Counted from the first letter of the stretch, positions 8,893 to 18,896 are shown. The stretch: DNA of 52,639 bases from Marinifilaceae bacterium (GCA_025210485.1 JAOARN010000111.1:1-52639), one strand, 5' to 3'. Notes: a model not told the origin generated them from the sequence alone. Numbers and translations: made by a program.

Positions 8893-11800
8893 ATGAAAAA
8901 AAACTGTGTATTCAAGCTCGACCACCGGAAAAGCTTGAACAAGATTTCTATTGCCATAAAAATAATGGCGATCTGTGTATTTATGCTTGTATTTCAGTTG
9001 AGTGCAGCAGCAAATGCAAAAAAAACCAAATTTAATTTCAAACTTGAAAAGGCAAGTCTTGAGAAGTTACTCCAAGTAATAGAGTCGAAATCCGACTTTA
9101 CTTGCCTTTATAGTAATGAAGATGTAAACAAGTTTAAAATTAAGGATCTAAATGTTAAAGATCAGAATATAGAATATATTCTAAATCTAGCCCTCGAAAA
9201 AACCAATTTAAATTATAAAATCGTTGACAATACGATTGTTATAATGAAGAAAGAAACAAAATCCAATAAGTCAAAAACATCCCAACAAAAAGAAAGAATA
9301 AAAGTTGAAGGTGTTGTAAAGGATACAAGTGGCTCACCTTTACCAGGAGTTTCGGTTCAGATAAAAGGAACAACTATTGGGGTTTCTACTGATGTTAATG
9401 GACGTTATAGCATCTCGTATAATAAGGGAGAAAAAATTAGTTTGATATTCTCCTTTGTTGGAATGTTAAGCCAAGAAGTAAAGGTGAATGATAGACATAC
9501 TGTTAATGTTAAATTAAAAACTAATGTTGAAACTCTTAATAGCGTTGTAATTAACGGTTATTCGCAGATTGATAGTAGAAAACATACATCTTCAGTTGTG
9601 ACTGTTTCGGGTGAAAAAATTCTTGATGCAGGCGTAAAAAGTCTTGATAATATGTTGCAAGGTAAGATAGCAGGACTTAGTATTCTAAATCAAACTGGAA
9701 CGGTTGGTGCAGCTCCAAAAGTTAGAATCCGTGGTGCATCTTCTATTAGCGGTAACCGCGAGCCTGTATGGGTTGTTGATGGTGTTATTCTGGAAGATCC
9801 AGTGCCTATCTCGCCAACAGAATTGAATTCATTAGATAATATTAATCTTATTGGTAATGCAATTTCGTTTTTAAATCCTGAAGATATTGCACGTATTGAT
9901 GTTCTTAAGGATGCTTCAGCTACAGCTATTTATGGTGTTAAAGCTGCAAATGGTGTGATTGTTATTTCAACAAAGAAGGGTAAGTTTGGACCTGCTCGTA
10001 TAAATTATTCTAATAATATTACCGTAAGTACTCGTCCTCAATATTCAGATTTGAATAGAATGAATTCAAAAGAGAGAATTGATGTATCAAGAGAAGCTTA
10101 TGAAAGAGGTTTGCAATACAGAAACCGACCTTCGGATGTCTCTTATGAAGGTGCACTGTACGACTATTTTGCAAAAAAGACTTCTTATGAGCAATTTTTG
10201 CATAAGGTGAAAGACCTGGAAGAACAAAATACAGATTGGTTGGATTTACTTTTCAGAACAGCTGTTTCACAAAAACATAATTTAAGTATTTCGGGTGCAA
10301 ATGAGAGTACAAATTATTATTTCTCGGGTGCATATTCCAACTCAGAGGGTACATCCATTGGAAATAAACAAGAGCAGTATAATGCAATGCTTAAAATTAG
10401 TACACAGGTAAACAAAAAATTACGTGTAGGTTTACAATTACGTGCTTCAGAATACGAGAAAAATTATCTTCATTCAAGTATTGATCCATTCAAATATGCT
10501 TATCAAACTTCTCGTGCAATACCTTGTTATAATGAGGATGGAAGTTTGGCATATTATCATAAATCTCAAGGTCATGCTGTAGGTCTTGATTATAATATTA
10601 TGAACGAGATTCAGAATTCAGATCGTAGTATTGAGAGTCAAAGTATCAATTTTATTGGCGATATGGAGTATAAAATAATGTCAGGATTGAAATTGACTTC
10701 TCTATTCAGCTACAATAATACCACCACAAGACAAAAAGAGTGGTTTAATGGTGATACATACTATGCTGCTAAACTTAGATATTTGAATTTAAATGATGAA
10801 TTTCCTGAAAATCTAGAAGATCCTTTCTACACTCAGCAATGCGAACTACCATATGGAGGACAAATTAATAATGATTATAAAAAGAATACTAATTACACAT
10901 TACGTTCTCAGTTAAATTATGCTAAAAACATAGCTACTCATCACAATATAAATACTACTGTTGGTGGTGAAATCAGATCATCGGCACGAGATGGTATTAC
11001 TAGTGCACAGATGGGTTATTTGCCTCGTCGTGGTGGTAAAATTTTGGATATAGATCCTATCAAATTCCCTATGTATAAAAAGAGATGCGAAGAGCTTAAG
11101 GATGTGATAACAGATGAGAGTACTAATTTTGTTTCATTCTTTGCAACCTTCACTTATGATTATCAAAGAAAGTATATCATAAACTATAATTTCCGTACAG
11201 ATGGTTCAAATAAATTTGGACAGGACAAAGGAAATAGATTTCTTCCTATTTGGTCAATTTCTGGTAGATGGAATGCAAAACGTGAATATTTTCTTGAAGA
11301 TGTATCATGGTTAAATGACCTTTCATTGCGTGCTTCTTATGGTATTCAGGGAAATGTGTCGAATGATTCAAATCCAAATCTTATTGCCAAGTTAGGAAGT
11401 GCTGATAAAACTTCAGGACATCTTATTTCAACATTAGATAAGCTTCCAAACCCTGATTTGAGATGGGAAAAAACATTATCGCAGAACTATGCAATTGATT
11501 TTTCTCTTTTCAATGGCAAATTTAGCTTTAGCTTGGATTATTATATCAAAAAAGGTAAAGATATGATTGTGAGCAAAGATGTTGCAATAACAACAGGAAG
11601 TAGCACCTTAACAATGAATGCTGGTAATATTGAGAATAGAGGTTTCGATATAAATATGGTTGTTACACCTATTCGCAGCAAGGATTTTGATCTTTCATTA
11701 TCTATTAATGGTGGTCGAAATGAGAATAAAGTTACCGATACTGGTTTGAGTGATTATAATTGGAAAGATTATGTTTCTGGAAATCTACCGATGGCAGGAA

Positions 11801-12498
11801 AACCTGTTGGTGCATTCTATTCGTATAAGTTCGATAAATTGGACGAAAATGGTCTTCCTACATATAAAGATGTTGAGGAAACTGACGGTATTACAAAAGA
11901 AGAAATGTATAAGCAAATGTTTAGCTATTCGGGTAGCAGAATTGCTGACATAGAAGGTGGTTTTTCTCTAAACTTAAGATGTAAAAATTGGAGACTTGGT
12001 GGTTTATTCTATTATAGCCTTGGAAAAGATATTCGTCTAAATCCTCTTTACGAAAATACAGGTCAATACTTACCACGTCCGGCTCAAAATATGGATGATA
12101 TTTTTGTAAACAGATGGAGAAAACCAGGAGATGAAAAAAATACTGTTATTCCAGTTTTATCGAATGATAAATTAGGTCAGTATGGAACTGTATTAAGTGA
12201 TAGAAAAATATCTATAGCTGACAATGGATGGCAGATGTATAATCAGTCTGATTTAAGAGTTGTTTCAGGTGATTTCTTAAAGCTTAGAAATTTAAGCTTA
12301 AGTTATAGCCTAGATTCTGAATTATGTAAAAAAATTGGATTGCAAAATTGTAGATTCAGACTAGAGGCATCAAATGTTTTCACTATAAAAGATAGTAATT
12401 TGAGAGGAATGGATCCAGAGCAGGTTTCATTTTCGAAAGATACTGGAGCTGTGCCTTTAACTCCTACTTATACATTTGGTGTAAATCTTACCCTTTAA
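8893..12498 (+). CDS. SusC/RagA-family TonB-linked outer-membrane transporter with STN domain
   Basis: This 1201-residue protein forms the outer-membrane channel of a SusCD nutrient importer. A signal segment (about 20-43, ending SAAANA) is followed by a secretin/TonB short N-terminal (STN) domain (about 47-117; FKLEKASLEKLLQVIESKS) that contacts the FecR anti-sigma factor, then a carboxypeptidase regulatory-like domain (about 133-215; VEGVVKDTSGSPLPGVSVQI), a plug (about 235-355; ASSISGNREPVWVVDGVI and DVLKDASATAIYGVKAANG, the classic RagA signatures), and the barrel ending in FGVNLTL. The first in-frame ATG gives a long positive leader (MKKNCVFKLDHRK), common in this family. SusD follows after 12 bases. 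The STN domain marks it as a transducer controlled by the sigma factor/FecR pair upstream. Confidence 0.97.
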   Translation: MKKNCVFKLDHRKSLNKISIAIKIMAICVFMLVFQLSAAANAKKTKFNFKLEKASLEKLLQVIESKSDFTCLYSNEDVNKFKIKDLNVKDQNIEYILNLALEKTNLNYKIVDNTIVIMKKETKSNKSKTSQQKERIKVEGVVKDTSGSPLPGVSVQIKGTTIGVSTDVNGRYSISYNKGEKISLIFSFVGMLSQEVKVNDRHTVNVKLKTNVETLNSVVINGYSQIDSRKHTSSVVTVSGEKILDAGVKSLDNMLQGKIAGLSILNQTGTVGAAPKVRIRGASSISGNREPVWVVDGVILEDPVPISPTELNSLDNINLIGNAISFLNPEDIARIDVLKDASATAIYGVKAANGVIVISTKKGKFGPARINYSNNITVSTRPQYSDLNRMNSKERIDVSREAYERGLQYRNRPSDVSYEGALYDYFAKKTSYEQFLHKVKDLEEQNTDWLDLLFRTAVSQKHNLSISGANESTNYYFSGAYSNSEGTSIGNKQEQYNAMLKISTQVNKKLRVGLQLRASEYEKNYLHSSIDPFKYAYQTSRAIPCYNEDGSLAYYHKSQGHAVGLDYNIMNEIQNSDRSIESQSINFIGDMEYKIMSGLKLTSLFSYNNTTTRQKEWFNGDTYYAAKLRYLNLNDEFPENLEDPFYTQQCELPYGGQINNDYKKNTNYTLRSQLNYAKNIATHHNINTTVGGEIRSSARDGITSAQMGYLPRRGGKILDIDPIKFPMYKKRCEELKDVITDESTNFVSFFATFTYDYQRKYIINYNFRTDGSNKFGQDKGNRFLPIWSISGRWNAKREYFLEDVSWLNDLSLRASYGIQGNVSNDSNPNLIAKLGSADKTSGHLISTLDKLPNPDLRWEKTLSQNYAIDFSLFNGKFSFSLDYYIKKGKDMIVSKDVAITTGSSTLTMNAGNIENRGFDINMVVTPIRSKDFDLSLSINGGRNENKVTDTGLSDYNWKDYVSGNLPMAGKPVGAFYSYKFDKLDENGLPTYKDVEETDGITKEEMYKQMFSYSGSRIADIEGGFSLNLRCKNWRLGGLFYYSLGKDIRLNPLYENTGQYLPRPAQNMDDIFVNRWRKPGDEKNTVIPVLSNDKLGQYGTVLSDRKISIADNGWQMYNQSDLRVVSGDFLKLRNLSLSYSLDSELCKKIGLQNCRFRLEASNVFTIKDSNLRGMDPEQVSFSKDTGAVPLTPTYTFGVNLTL

Positions 12499-12510
12499 TT
12501 TGAAACGAAT

Positions 12511-13950
12511 ATGAAAAAAATAATATACTTAATGCTTTTAATCACTGGGCTTTCAGCTTGTGATGATTTTTTAGAGGAGAAAGCAAAAGATAAAATTATT
12601 CCTAAAACGATACGAGAATATGATGAATTGTTTTACGGAGAGGCATATGTTAGAGGTGATGTTCTGCTCGGAGATTACCTGGATATTATGACTGATGATG
12701 TGAAATTGCAGGTGAAGACTGGTTTTGCATTTGGTGTTGATATTCGAGAAAATACTTATGGTTATTTTACATGGCAAGCCGATCCTGAAATGGCATTAAG
12801 CGGTGCTCGAAATTCTGATAAAGCTTGGAAATGGTTGTATCATTCTATCCTTATGGCAAATATTACCCTGCGTGACTTAGCTGAAGCAACAGGCTCTATA
12901 CAAGAAAGAGAACAGCTTGAGGCTGAAGTTTACTTTATACGAGCTTGGGATTATTATATGTTGGTAAATCTTTACGGAAAACCATATGTTAAAGAAACTG
13001 CTGATATCGAATTGGGTGTGCCAATTTCAAAAGTAGAGGGTATGGAAGATGTCTTGATTGGAAGATCATCTGTTGCTGAGGTATACGAACAGATTCAAGA
13101 TGACCTGGACAAGGCAATAGAATTATTCTCAGGTCTGAAATACACTAATGATTATTTTAAGGGCAATATTGCTGCTGCCTATTTGTTAGCATCTCGCATA
13201 TCATTGTACAAAAAAGAATATGACGATGTAATTACTTACACAGAAAAAGCATTTATGTACGAAAAAAGCCTTTATGATTTAAATGCGTGGGAGTATGGTG
13301 ATAAGGTAATCAGTGCTAAAAGCCCAGAGATTATATTTACCTATGGTGATGCTTGGGAAAGATACTATAGTTCGAGTTCGTTTATCCGAGCTAAACATCC
13401 TGCATCTGCTGAATTACTTTCCGAATTTGATACGAATGATTTACGTAAATCAAAGTATATTAAATCATGGGGTAGTGTGCCAATCAAAAGAGCCGATGCT
13501 GATGAAACTAAAGTATTTGGTTATGCTTTCCGTACATCGGAACTATATCTTAACAGGGCGGAAGCATATGCTGAAACGGGAGAGTTGGACAAGGCAATAA
13601 AAGATATCGAAACTATCCGAAAGTTTAGATATGTAACAGGTTCTGACTATAGCCTAAGCCTATCAGGTGACGATTCGGAGCAGAAAAAACAAGCTATAGC
13701 AGCAGTGAGAAGTGAAAGACGTAAAGAACTTTGTTTTGAACAGCACAGATGGTTTGATTTAAGAAGATGGGGTATGCCTGAGATAAAACATACATTCATT
13801 AAAGGGACTAAGGATCAAGTAGAAGAAGTATATGTTTTGGAAGAGAATGATCCTGCATACACCTTGCCAATTCCATACGACTTGGTTAGTTTCGATAAGG
13901 AAATTGAGCAAATAAAACGTCCAGATAGATTGCCTGTTGTAAATCCTTAA
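12511..13950 (+). CDS. SusD/RagB-family nutrient-binding outer-membrane lipoprotein
   Basis: The 479-residue surface lipoprotein caps the SusC channel and binds the substrate. The signal peptide ends in a lipobox (TGLSAC, Cys16). The TPR-like helical scaffold typical of SusD is present, with AWDYYMLVNLYGKPY near residue 150, an N-terminal SusD-like part (DDFLEEKAKDKIIPKT), and the C-terminal block ELYLNRAEAYAETG, then AVRSERRKELCFEQHRWFDLRRWG and TLPIPYDLV, all hallmark SusD sequences. Translationally close to susC (12 bases) and to the following lipoprotein (14 bases), so one operon. Confidence 0.97.
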   Translation: MKKIIYLMLLITGLSACDDFLEEKAKDKIIPKTIREYDELFYGEAYVRGDVLLGDYLDIMTDDVKLQVKTGFAFGVDIRENTYGYFTWQADPEMALSGARNSDKAWKWLYHSILMANITLRDLAEATGSIQEREQLEAEVYFIRAWDYYMLVNLYGKPYVKETADIELGVPISKVEGMEDVLIGRSSVAEVYEQIQDDLDKAIELFSGLKYTNDYFKGNIAAAYLLASRISLYKKEYDDVITYTEKAFMYEKSLYDLNAWEYGDKVISAKSPEIIFTYGDAWERYYSSSSFIRAKHPASAELLSEFDTNDLRKSKYIKSWGSVPIKRADADETKVFGYAFRTSELYLNRAEAYAETGELDKAIKDIETIRKFRYVTGSDYSLSLSGDDSEQKKQAIAAVRSERRKELCFEQHRWFDLRRWGMPEIKHTFIKGTKDQVEEVYVLEENDPAYTLPIPYDLVSFDKEIEQIKRPDRLPVVNP

Positions 13951-13964
13951 AAAATAAAGAAACA

Positions 13965-14843
13965 ATGAAAATGAAATATATTTATTTGTGCTGTATAATG
14001 GCATCTGTTTTTTTTACAGCATGTTATGATAGCGATGACATTAGTTCTGAGCTTGGCGATATTAATGCCGAAGTTCCGATGGATAGTAGTAATCCAGTTG
14101 ATCATTATATTTATGAATTCTATACCAAGTATAAGTCTGTAATTCTTTATGATTACGAAGAGCCGTTTTATAATTGGGATTTCAATACAATTAAGGGTTT
14201 AGAGCATCATCTCCAAACAGATAAAGAAGTATTGGCAAAAGCTTTAGATTATAGCGAAGAGGTTTTTTTCGATATTTATGATGATGAGTTTAAGAAAAAA
14301 TATTTTCCATTACGGATTTTACTTTCCGATTCAATAAACAAACCAGGTGATGGATTAAAAGATATTCTTTCGGAGTCGAGTACAGCTTATGTGTCGATTG
14401 GTAGTATAAGAAATGAATATCTTGATGCATTGACTGATGATAAAAGACTAGCTGCTAAAACTGCTATAAATAAGAGTTTGTGGTTAGGCTATATAAAAAT
14501 GAACAATTACTACGAAATCCCTGAAAGTTTTAAGGATTTGGGAAGACAATATATAAACGTAAACCTAAAGACATTACCTGAAAATGAAGATACAGATGTG
14601 GATATGTGTAAATACGGATTTTGGGTAAATAGAAATGGTGATCAAATTTCTGGTAATGGTTGGAGTCCTCAGGATTATGAAGATGATTTTGTCACATTTC
14701 TAGAATTTATTATTTCGAATAAAAAATCTGACTTACAAGATAGATTGAACGAAAATGCCTTACTAAATGAAAAATATGAGATTGTGATTGATTATATCAA
14801 ATTGACTTTTGATTTTGATTTGCAATCGATAGCTGGGGAGTAG
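13965..14843 (+). CDS. Lipoprotein related to SusCD-associated zinc metallopeptidases, HExxH absent
   Basis: A 292-residue lipoprotein (lipobox FFTAC, Cys20) directly after SusD. Its layout resembles the 'substrate import-associated zinc metallohydrolase lipoprotein' group: an early segment DHYIYEFYTKYKSVILYDYEE, a middle part with PLRILLSDSI, then a late YGFWVNRNGDQISGNGWSPQ and DYEDDFVTFLEFII block, and a C-terminal IVIDYIKLTFDFDLQSI helix. No HExxH motif is present; the place where it would be expected reads LWLGYIKMNNYYEIPESF. If the kinship is right this is a non-catalytic member that may bind rather than cut peptides. The family call is inference from layout; the lipoprotein and operon position are seen directly. 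Confidence 0.75.
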   Translation: MKMKYIYLCCIMASVFFTACYDSDDISSELGDINAEVPMDSSNPVDHYIYEFYTKYKSVILYDYEEPFYNWDFNTIKGLEHHLQTDKEVLAKALDYSEEVFFDIYDDEFKKKYFPLRILLSDSINKPGDGLKDILSESSTAYVSIGSIRNEYLDALTDDKRLAAKTAINKSLWLGYIKMNNYYEIPESFKDLGRQYINVNLKTLPENEDTDVDMCKYGFWVNRNGDQISGNGWSPQDYEDDFVTFLEFIISNKKSDLQDRLNENALLNEKYEIVIDYIKLTFDFDLQSIAGE

Positions 14844-14942
14844 TTTTGTGTTGTACTATTTTTGTCAGTTTTGTAATTAGTTGTCAATATTCAAAATAAA
14901 TAGTACAGCTTTTCTTATACATTTTAAATCACACACTTAATT

Positions 14943-14977
14943 TAGGTATGCCTCTGTCATACAAGGAGGCATACCTA
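14943..14977. terminator. Perfect 12-bp inverted repeat after the SusCD operon
   Basis: TAGGTATGCCTC (14943-14954) pairs with GAGGCATACCTA (14966-14977) around an 11-base loop, 100 bases after the lipoprotein stop. It lacks a T-run. It probably marks the end of the SusCD transcript or a processing site. Confidence 0.55.
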
Positions 14978-15012
14978 TACACAAGACAGTTTAATATTAC
15001 TGAATACACACA

Positions 15013-15037
15013 GGAGGAGTAAATCCTCCATTTTATT
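15013..15037 (+). terminator. Short GC-rich hairpin with T-rich tail
   Basis: GGAGGA (15013-15018) pairs with TCCTCC (15024-15029), followed by ATTTTATT. It lies between the SusCD operon and the metalloprotease gene at 15124 and could terminate the former or attenuate the latter. Confidence 0.45.
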
Positions 15038-15123
15038 ATACAAATTATTAATTCAACCATGATTAACAACTGTGACTTTATGAGATTTCATATTGTCTGG
15101 GAGTTAACACTTAAAATTTTGAT

Positions 15124-17679
15124 ATGAAGATAAAATATTTAATTCTTGTTGTATTATTATGTACAGCAAGCTTTGGTTATTCCCAAGGCGAACTTTTTAA
15201 AGCATTAAAAGATAAGCTTGAGAAAAAAGATGGGAAAAAAGGAGATAAGGATGATGATAAGAAAGATGATAAAAAATCATATGCAGATCTTATAAAGGAT
15301 TTCAAATCAGATGATGGTTTATTTAAAATTCATTCTAAATATGGAAAATTATATTTTGAAATTCCATATAATTTAATGGGTAGAGATATGTTGTTAGCAT
15401 CAAGAGTTTCGGCAACATCTAATAATAGAGATATAGTTGCAGGACAGATGCCTAGACAACCAATGCTAATACGTTTCTCGAAAGATGAGGAAAAATTATA
15501 TATGCATGTTGTAAATACAGACAATGTTTGTGATGAGAATAGTGATACATATACATCGCTAAAGCGTAATTATATGAATCCTATTATGAAAACATTTGAT
15601 ATCAAGGCAGTAAATCCTGACTCAACAGCATGTGTAATAGATGTAAGTAAATTTTTCTGTTCGGATATTAAAGAACTTAATCCATTTAGAAAAAAATCTC
15701 CTTTTGATATGTTGTTTGGAATTAGATCGATGTCGGGTAGTTTTGTTTCTGATAATTCAGCTATTCTATCATCTAAATCTTTCCCTGAAAATATAAATGT
15801 CAGATCACGTCTAGCATATACTGTAAATGACGATCCTTTTATTTCGGAACTTACACGTTCTATAATTTTGCTTCCTGAAACTCCAATGAAGCCAAGGATA
15901 TCCGACGAAAGATTAGGTTATTTTACTGAAGGTAAGCGTGTTTTTGATGAGTCGAAAGATAAAGTTGAAATAATCAGATATATAAACCGTTGGAGATTGG
16001 AGCCAAAACCAGAAGATCTTGAAAAATACAAAAGAGGGGAATTGGTTGAGCCTGTAAAACAAATTGTGTATTATGTAGATACAGCTATTCCTGCAAAATT
16101 TAGAAATTATATAATGCAAGGTATTGAGGATTGGCAGCCAGTATTTGAAGCTATTGGTTTTAAAAATGCAATTGTAGCAAAAGAATATCCAACGAAAGAA
16201 GAAAATCCTGATTTTGATCCAGATGATATCAGATACTCATGTTATCGTTATGTGACTACATCGGTTGCAAATTCGATGGGTCCATCATGGGTTGACCCTC
16301 GTTCAGGTGAGATTATTACAGGTGATGTATTGTATTATTCAAATGTGATAAAGATACTTCACAACTGGAGATTTGTTCAGACTGCAAACCTTGATCCAAG
16401 AGTGAGAGGCGAGGTATTCCCAACAGATGTAATGGGTTCATCGCTAAGATATGTTGCTGCTCACGAAATAGGACATACTTTGGGCTTGATGCATAATATG
16501 GGTGCATCTCATTCTTATCCTGTGGATTCTCTACGCTCGGCTACATTTACTCAAAAGTATGGAACTACTCCTTCCATAATGGATTATGCTCGTTACAATT
16601 ATGTAGCACAGCCTGGAGATAAAGGAGTGCGTTTAACTCCTCCAGATATGGGTGTGTATGATTATTTTGTAATAAAATGGGGATATAAGCCAATTTTTGA
16701 TGCAAAAACTGCAGAAGATGAATATGCTACACTTAATAAATGGATTTTAGAAAAAGCAGATGATCCAATGTATCATTATGGTCCACAGCAGTTTTTCTTT
16801 GATATGAAAGACCCAGCTTCTTTGTCTGAAGATTTAGGAGATAATTCGGTTAAGGCTGCAGAATACGGTGTTAAGAATTTGAAATACACAATGAAACATC
16901 TAAAAGAATGGACTTGTACTAAGGATAAGGATTATTCGAGAATGGCTGAATTGCGCATGGAAATCTTCAAACAATTCAATCGATATATGGGACATGCAAG
17001 AGCATATTTAGGAGGTTATTATCTTTATTCGCCTGTACATGGCGAAAACAAAGAAGCTTCGCGACTTGTAAGTAAAGAAGAGCAGCGTTATGCATTGGAT
17101 TTCATATTCAATAATTTACGTGATATGCAATGGTTGCAGGATAGAGAAGTTATGGATTGCTTGCCAATAGATGATTCAAAATTAGGAGAATATACAAAAA
17201 TTATTACTAGAAGCTTGCTTTCTACAGGTATTACTGTACATATAACTTGGGATGAGAAACAAAACCCAAATAATGACTACACTGTATTACAGTATATGAC
17301 AGATGTGTATGATAGAGTTTTTGAGTCATTGAAAAAAGGTAAAGAACTTGATTATTATGATAGAACTATGCAATATGCATATGTGAAGGAATTAATGTCA
17401 GCAGGATCATATAAAGCAGCATCTAAAAAATCACGCAGGTCGGTATTTGAAGATGAAGAAGTGAAAACGATTTATCCTTACGAGAAGATGGGTTTTGATG
17501 AAAAAAGTCTTGTTCGTATGGGTAAAGAGGCTGATGTAAAAGCTAATCTAAATCCAATATATTTACACTTATTGAAAAAAGCTAAGGCTTTATTTAAGAA
17601 AAACTTAAAGAAAGGTAGCCTAGAATCACAAATTCATTGTCAAAATTTGTATGACCAAATAGACAGACTAATTAAATAA
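15124..17679 (+). CDS. Secreted zinc-dependent metalloprotease (DUF5117/DUF4953 type)
   Basis: An 851-residue secreted metallopeptidase. The signal peptide is residues 1-20 (LLCTASFGYSQ), followed by a Lys/Asp-rich linker (KKDGKKGDKDDDKKDD). The catalytic motif HEIGHTLGLMH (H447, E448, H451, H457) is a metzincin-type HExxHxxGxxH, with a downstream SIMDYARYNYV Met-turn-like segment. The N-terminal DUF5118 and DUF5117 parts and the C-terminal DUF4953 layout match a common Bacteroidota family. It lies downstream of the SusCD operon on the same strand and could process peptides or proteins for that importer; that link is inferred from position. Ends at a strong terminator at 17703. Confidence 0.93.
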   Translation: MKIKYLILVVLLCTASFGYSQGELFKALKDKLEKKDGKKGDKDDDKKDDKKSYADLIKDFKSDDGLFKIHSKYGKLYFEIPYNLMGRDMLLASRVSATSNNRDIVAGQMPRQPMLIRFSKDEEKLYMHVVNTDNVCDENSDTYTSLKRNYMNPIMKTFDIKAVNPDSTACVIDVSKFFCSDIKELNPFRKKSPFDMLFGIRSMSGSFVSDNSAILSSKSFPENINVRSRLAYTVNDDPFISELTRSIILLPETPMKPRISDERLGYFTEGKRVFDESKDKVEIIRYINRWRLEPKPEDLEKYKRGELVEPVKQIVYYVDTAIPAKFRNYIMQGIEDWQPVFEAIGFKNAIVAKEYPTKEENPDFDPDDIRYSCYRYVTTSVANSMGPSWVDPRSGEIITGDVLYYSNVIKILHNWRFVQTANLDPRVRGEVFPTDVMGSSLRYVAAHEIGHTLGLMHNMGASHSYPVDSLRSATFTQKYGTTPSIMDYARYNYVAQPGDKGVRLTPPDMGVYDYFVIKWGYKPIFDAKTAEDEYATLNKWILEKADDPMYHYGPQQFFFDMKDPASLSEDLGDNSVKAAEYGVKNLKYTMKHLKEWTCTKDKDYSRMAELRMEIFKQFNRYMGHARAYLGGYYLYSPVHGENKEASRLVSKEEQRYALDFIFNNLRDMQWLQDREVMDCLPIDDSKLGEYTKIITRSLLSTGITVHITWDEKQNPNNDYTVLQYMTDVYDRVFESLKKGKELDYYDRTMQYAYVKELMSAGSYKAASKKSRRSVFEDEEVKTIYPYEKMGFDEKSLVRMGKEADVKANLNPIYLHLLKKAKALFKKNLKKGSLESQIHCQNLYDQIDRLIK

Positions 17680-17702
17680 ATATAATAGCAATAATGAATT
17701 CC

Positions 17703-17740
17703 AAGCCTCTAGATTTTAATTCTAGGGGCTTATTTTTTTT
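17703..17740. terminator. Bidirectional intrinsic terminator
   Basis: AAGCCTCTAGA (17703-17713) pairs with TCTAGGGGCTT (17721-17731), one G-T wobble, followed by a run of T. It separates the metalloprotease gene from the convergent gene whose stop is at 17730. Confidence 0.85.
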
Positions 17741-18452
17741 GTATTAATTCTGTATCTACTAAAAATATTAAACTTAACGGAATGCCGTTTTCATCTTTGC
17801 TATCAAGTATTTCCTTGTGACTATAAGGTATATTAAGTATTAAAGGGTAGGTTTTATCATTTTTCTTTAGATCTGCTTTTTTTAAGAAAATATTTTTAAG
17901 TAATATTAGTTTTTCTAGAAAGTTATTTAGGTTTATATTACCTAGAATCAAGCTTGAAGTGCATAGGTCCCCAGAATTCTTATTTTCATTTACTTTAGCA
18001 ATTTTAATTCCTTCATTTGAGTACTTAAAATAAAATTTATCCATTGAAAGCTTAAATTCTTTCTGATCCATTGTATTTATAATAAATCCATCAAAAATAC
18101 TTAATATGAAATTATTAATTATTGTATTGGTTTCATTTTCATCTTCTTTCTCATTTGATTTAATATGATTTAATGTATTTATTTGATGTTTATTTAAACC
18201 TTTAGTTTGCATTGTATAATCAGAACTGATTTTCTGTTTAGTTTGGTTTTGATTAGTATTTAAAAATATAATTAATTTCTCTAGTTTGCTTCTTATCTGA
18301 TTATGATGATTTTTTTCGGAATCAAGTTTTTGTTGTGTATTTTCTTCTTCTTCTATTGCTCTTTCAAAATTTAGTGAGTTTGCCTTAAATTTATTATTTC
18401 CAATTTGCTGTATCTGTTGCTGCGATTCTTCTTGATTCGATATCTGTTCCAT
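17730..18452 (-). CDS. Q-rich protein with the shared unrecognised C-terminal domain (paralogue D)
   Basis: The 240-residue protein is unrecognised. It opens MEQISNQEESQQQIQQIG and has no signal peptide. Residues ~105-215 carry a domain also found in the three genes upstream: a helix (NTIINNFILSIFDGFIIN), two strands (KEFKLSMDKFYFKYSNEGIKIAKVN), a GDLCTS motif, and a helix-strand end (NNFLEKLILLKN, LILNIPYS). The upstream paralogues read DLRTS or DCRTD at the same place. Unlike them it lacks the Cys/Lys cluster in the middle. It starts 36 bases after the stop of the gene at 18489-18896, so the two are probably co-transcribed. Function unknown; presumed part of the same system as its neighbours. 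Confidence 0.75.
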   Translation of the reverse strand: MEQISNQEESQQQIQQIGNNKFKANSLNFERAIEEEENTQQKLDSEKNHHNQIRSKLEKLIIFLNTNQNQTKQKISSDYTMQTKGLNKHQINTLNHIKSNEKEDENETNTIINNFILSIFDGFIINTMDQKEFKLSMDKFYFKYSNEGIKIAKVNENKNSGDLCTSSLILGNINLNNFLEKLILLKNIFLKKADLKKNDKTYPLILNIPYSHKEILDSKDENGIPLSLIFLVDTELIQKK

Positions 18453-18488
18453 TTTTTATTATTATAAATTTATTTTAGTACTATTTTG

Positions 18489-18896
18489 TTAATTTTCCGA
18501 ATTGTTGCTAAGACTTGATTCTTGAATGAATGCGCCTGATTCTATCTCTGTAGATTTATTTAATTCACAATTTGGATCTACTTGTTTTGTTTGAGAATTA
18601 ATAAGGTTTAAGTTTTGAAGATTAGACGACATGTCAATTCTCTCGGTATTTTCTCCTATAGTAGGCTCTTGAGCTTCAAATTGCTCATAAATCATCGAGC
18701 TATATGGGTTTTCATTTCTGGACTCCATATTATTCTTAAAATCGGAAATATTAGGTTCGTTTGCTTCTTCGCTTTGGTTCTCTTCATTTTTTTGCTGTTG
18801 CAAGTTTTTATTAGTATTAAGTATATTAGGAATAGTGATTGTACCTTCATTTGATATTTCATCATAATAAGTACTATTATTCAGACTGTTGTCCAT
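18489..18896 (-). CDS. Low-complexity Asn/Ser/Glu-rich hypothetical protein
   Basis: A 135-residue protein with no recognisable domain, signal peptide or membrane helix. It is very hydrophilic (N, S, E, Q rich), contains NLQQQKNEENQSEE, and is predicted by eye to be disordered. It is the upstream member of a two-gene unit with 17730-18452. Its composition matches the N-terminal parts of the neighbouring Q-rich proteins, so it could be an orphan leader segment whose globular domain has been lost, or an adaptor. Moderate confidence because low-complexity frames can be spurious; codon use and the tight spacing favour a real gene. Confidence 0.6.
   Translation of the reverse strand: MDNSLNNSTYYDEISNEGTITIPNILNTNKNLQQQKNEENQSEEANEPNISDFKNNMESRNENPYSSMIYEQFEAQEPTIGENTERIDMSSNLQNLNLINSQTKQVDPNCELNKSTEIESGAFIQESSLSNNSEN

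Noticed and set aside
8829..9035. Short plus-strand frame overlapping the SusC start
   Set aside because: It lies in another frame over the SusC signal peptide and leader hairpins and has no protein-like features of its own.
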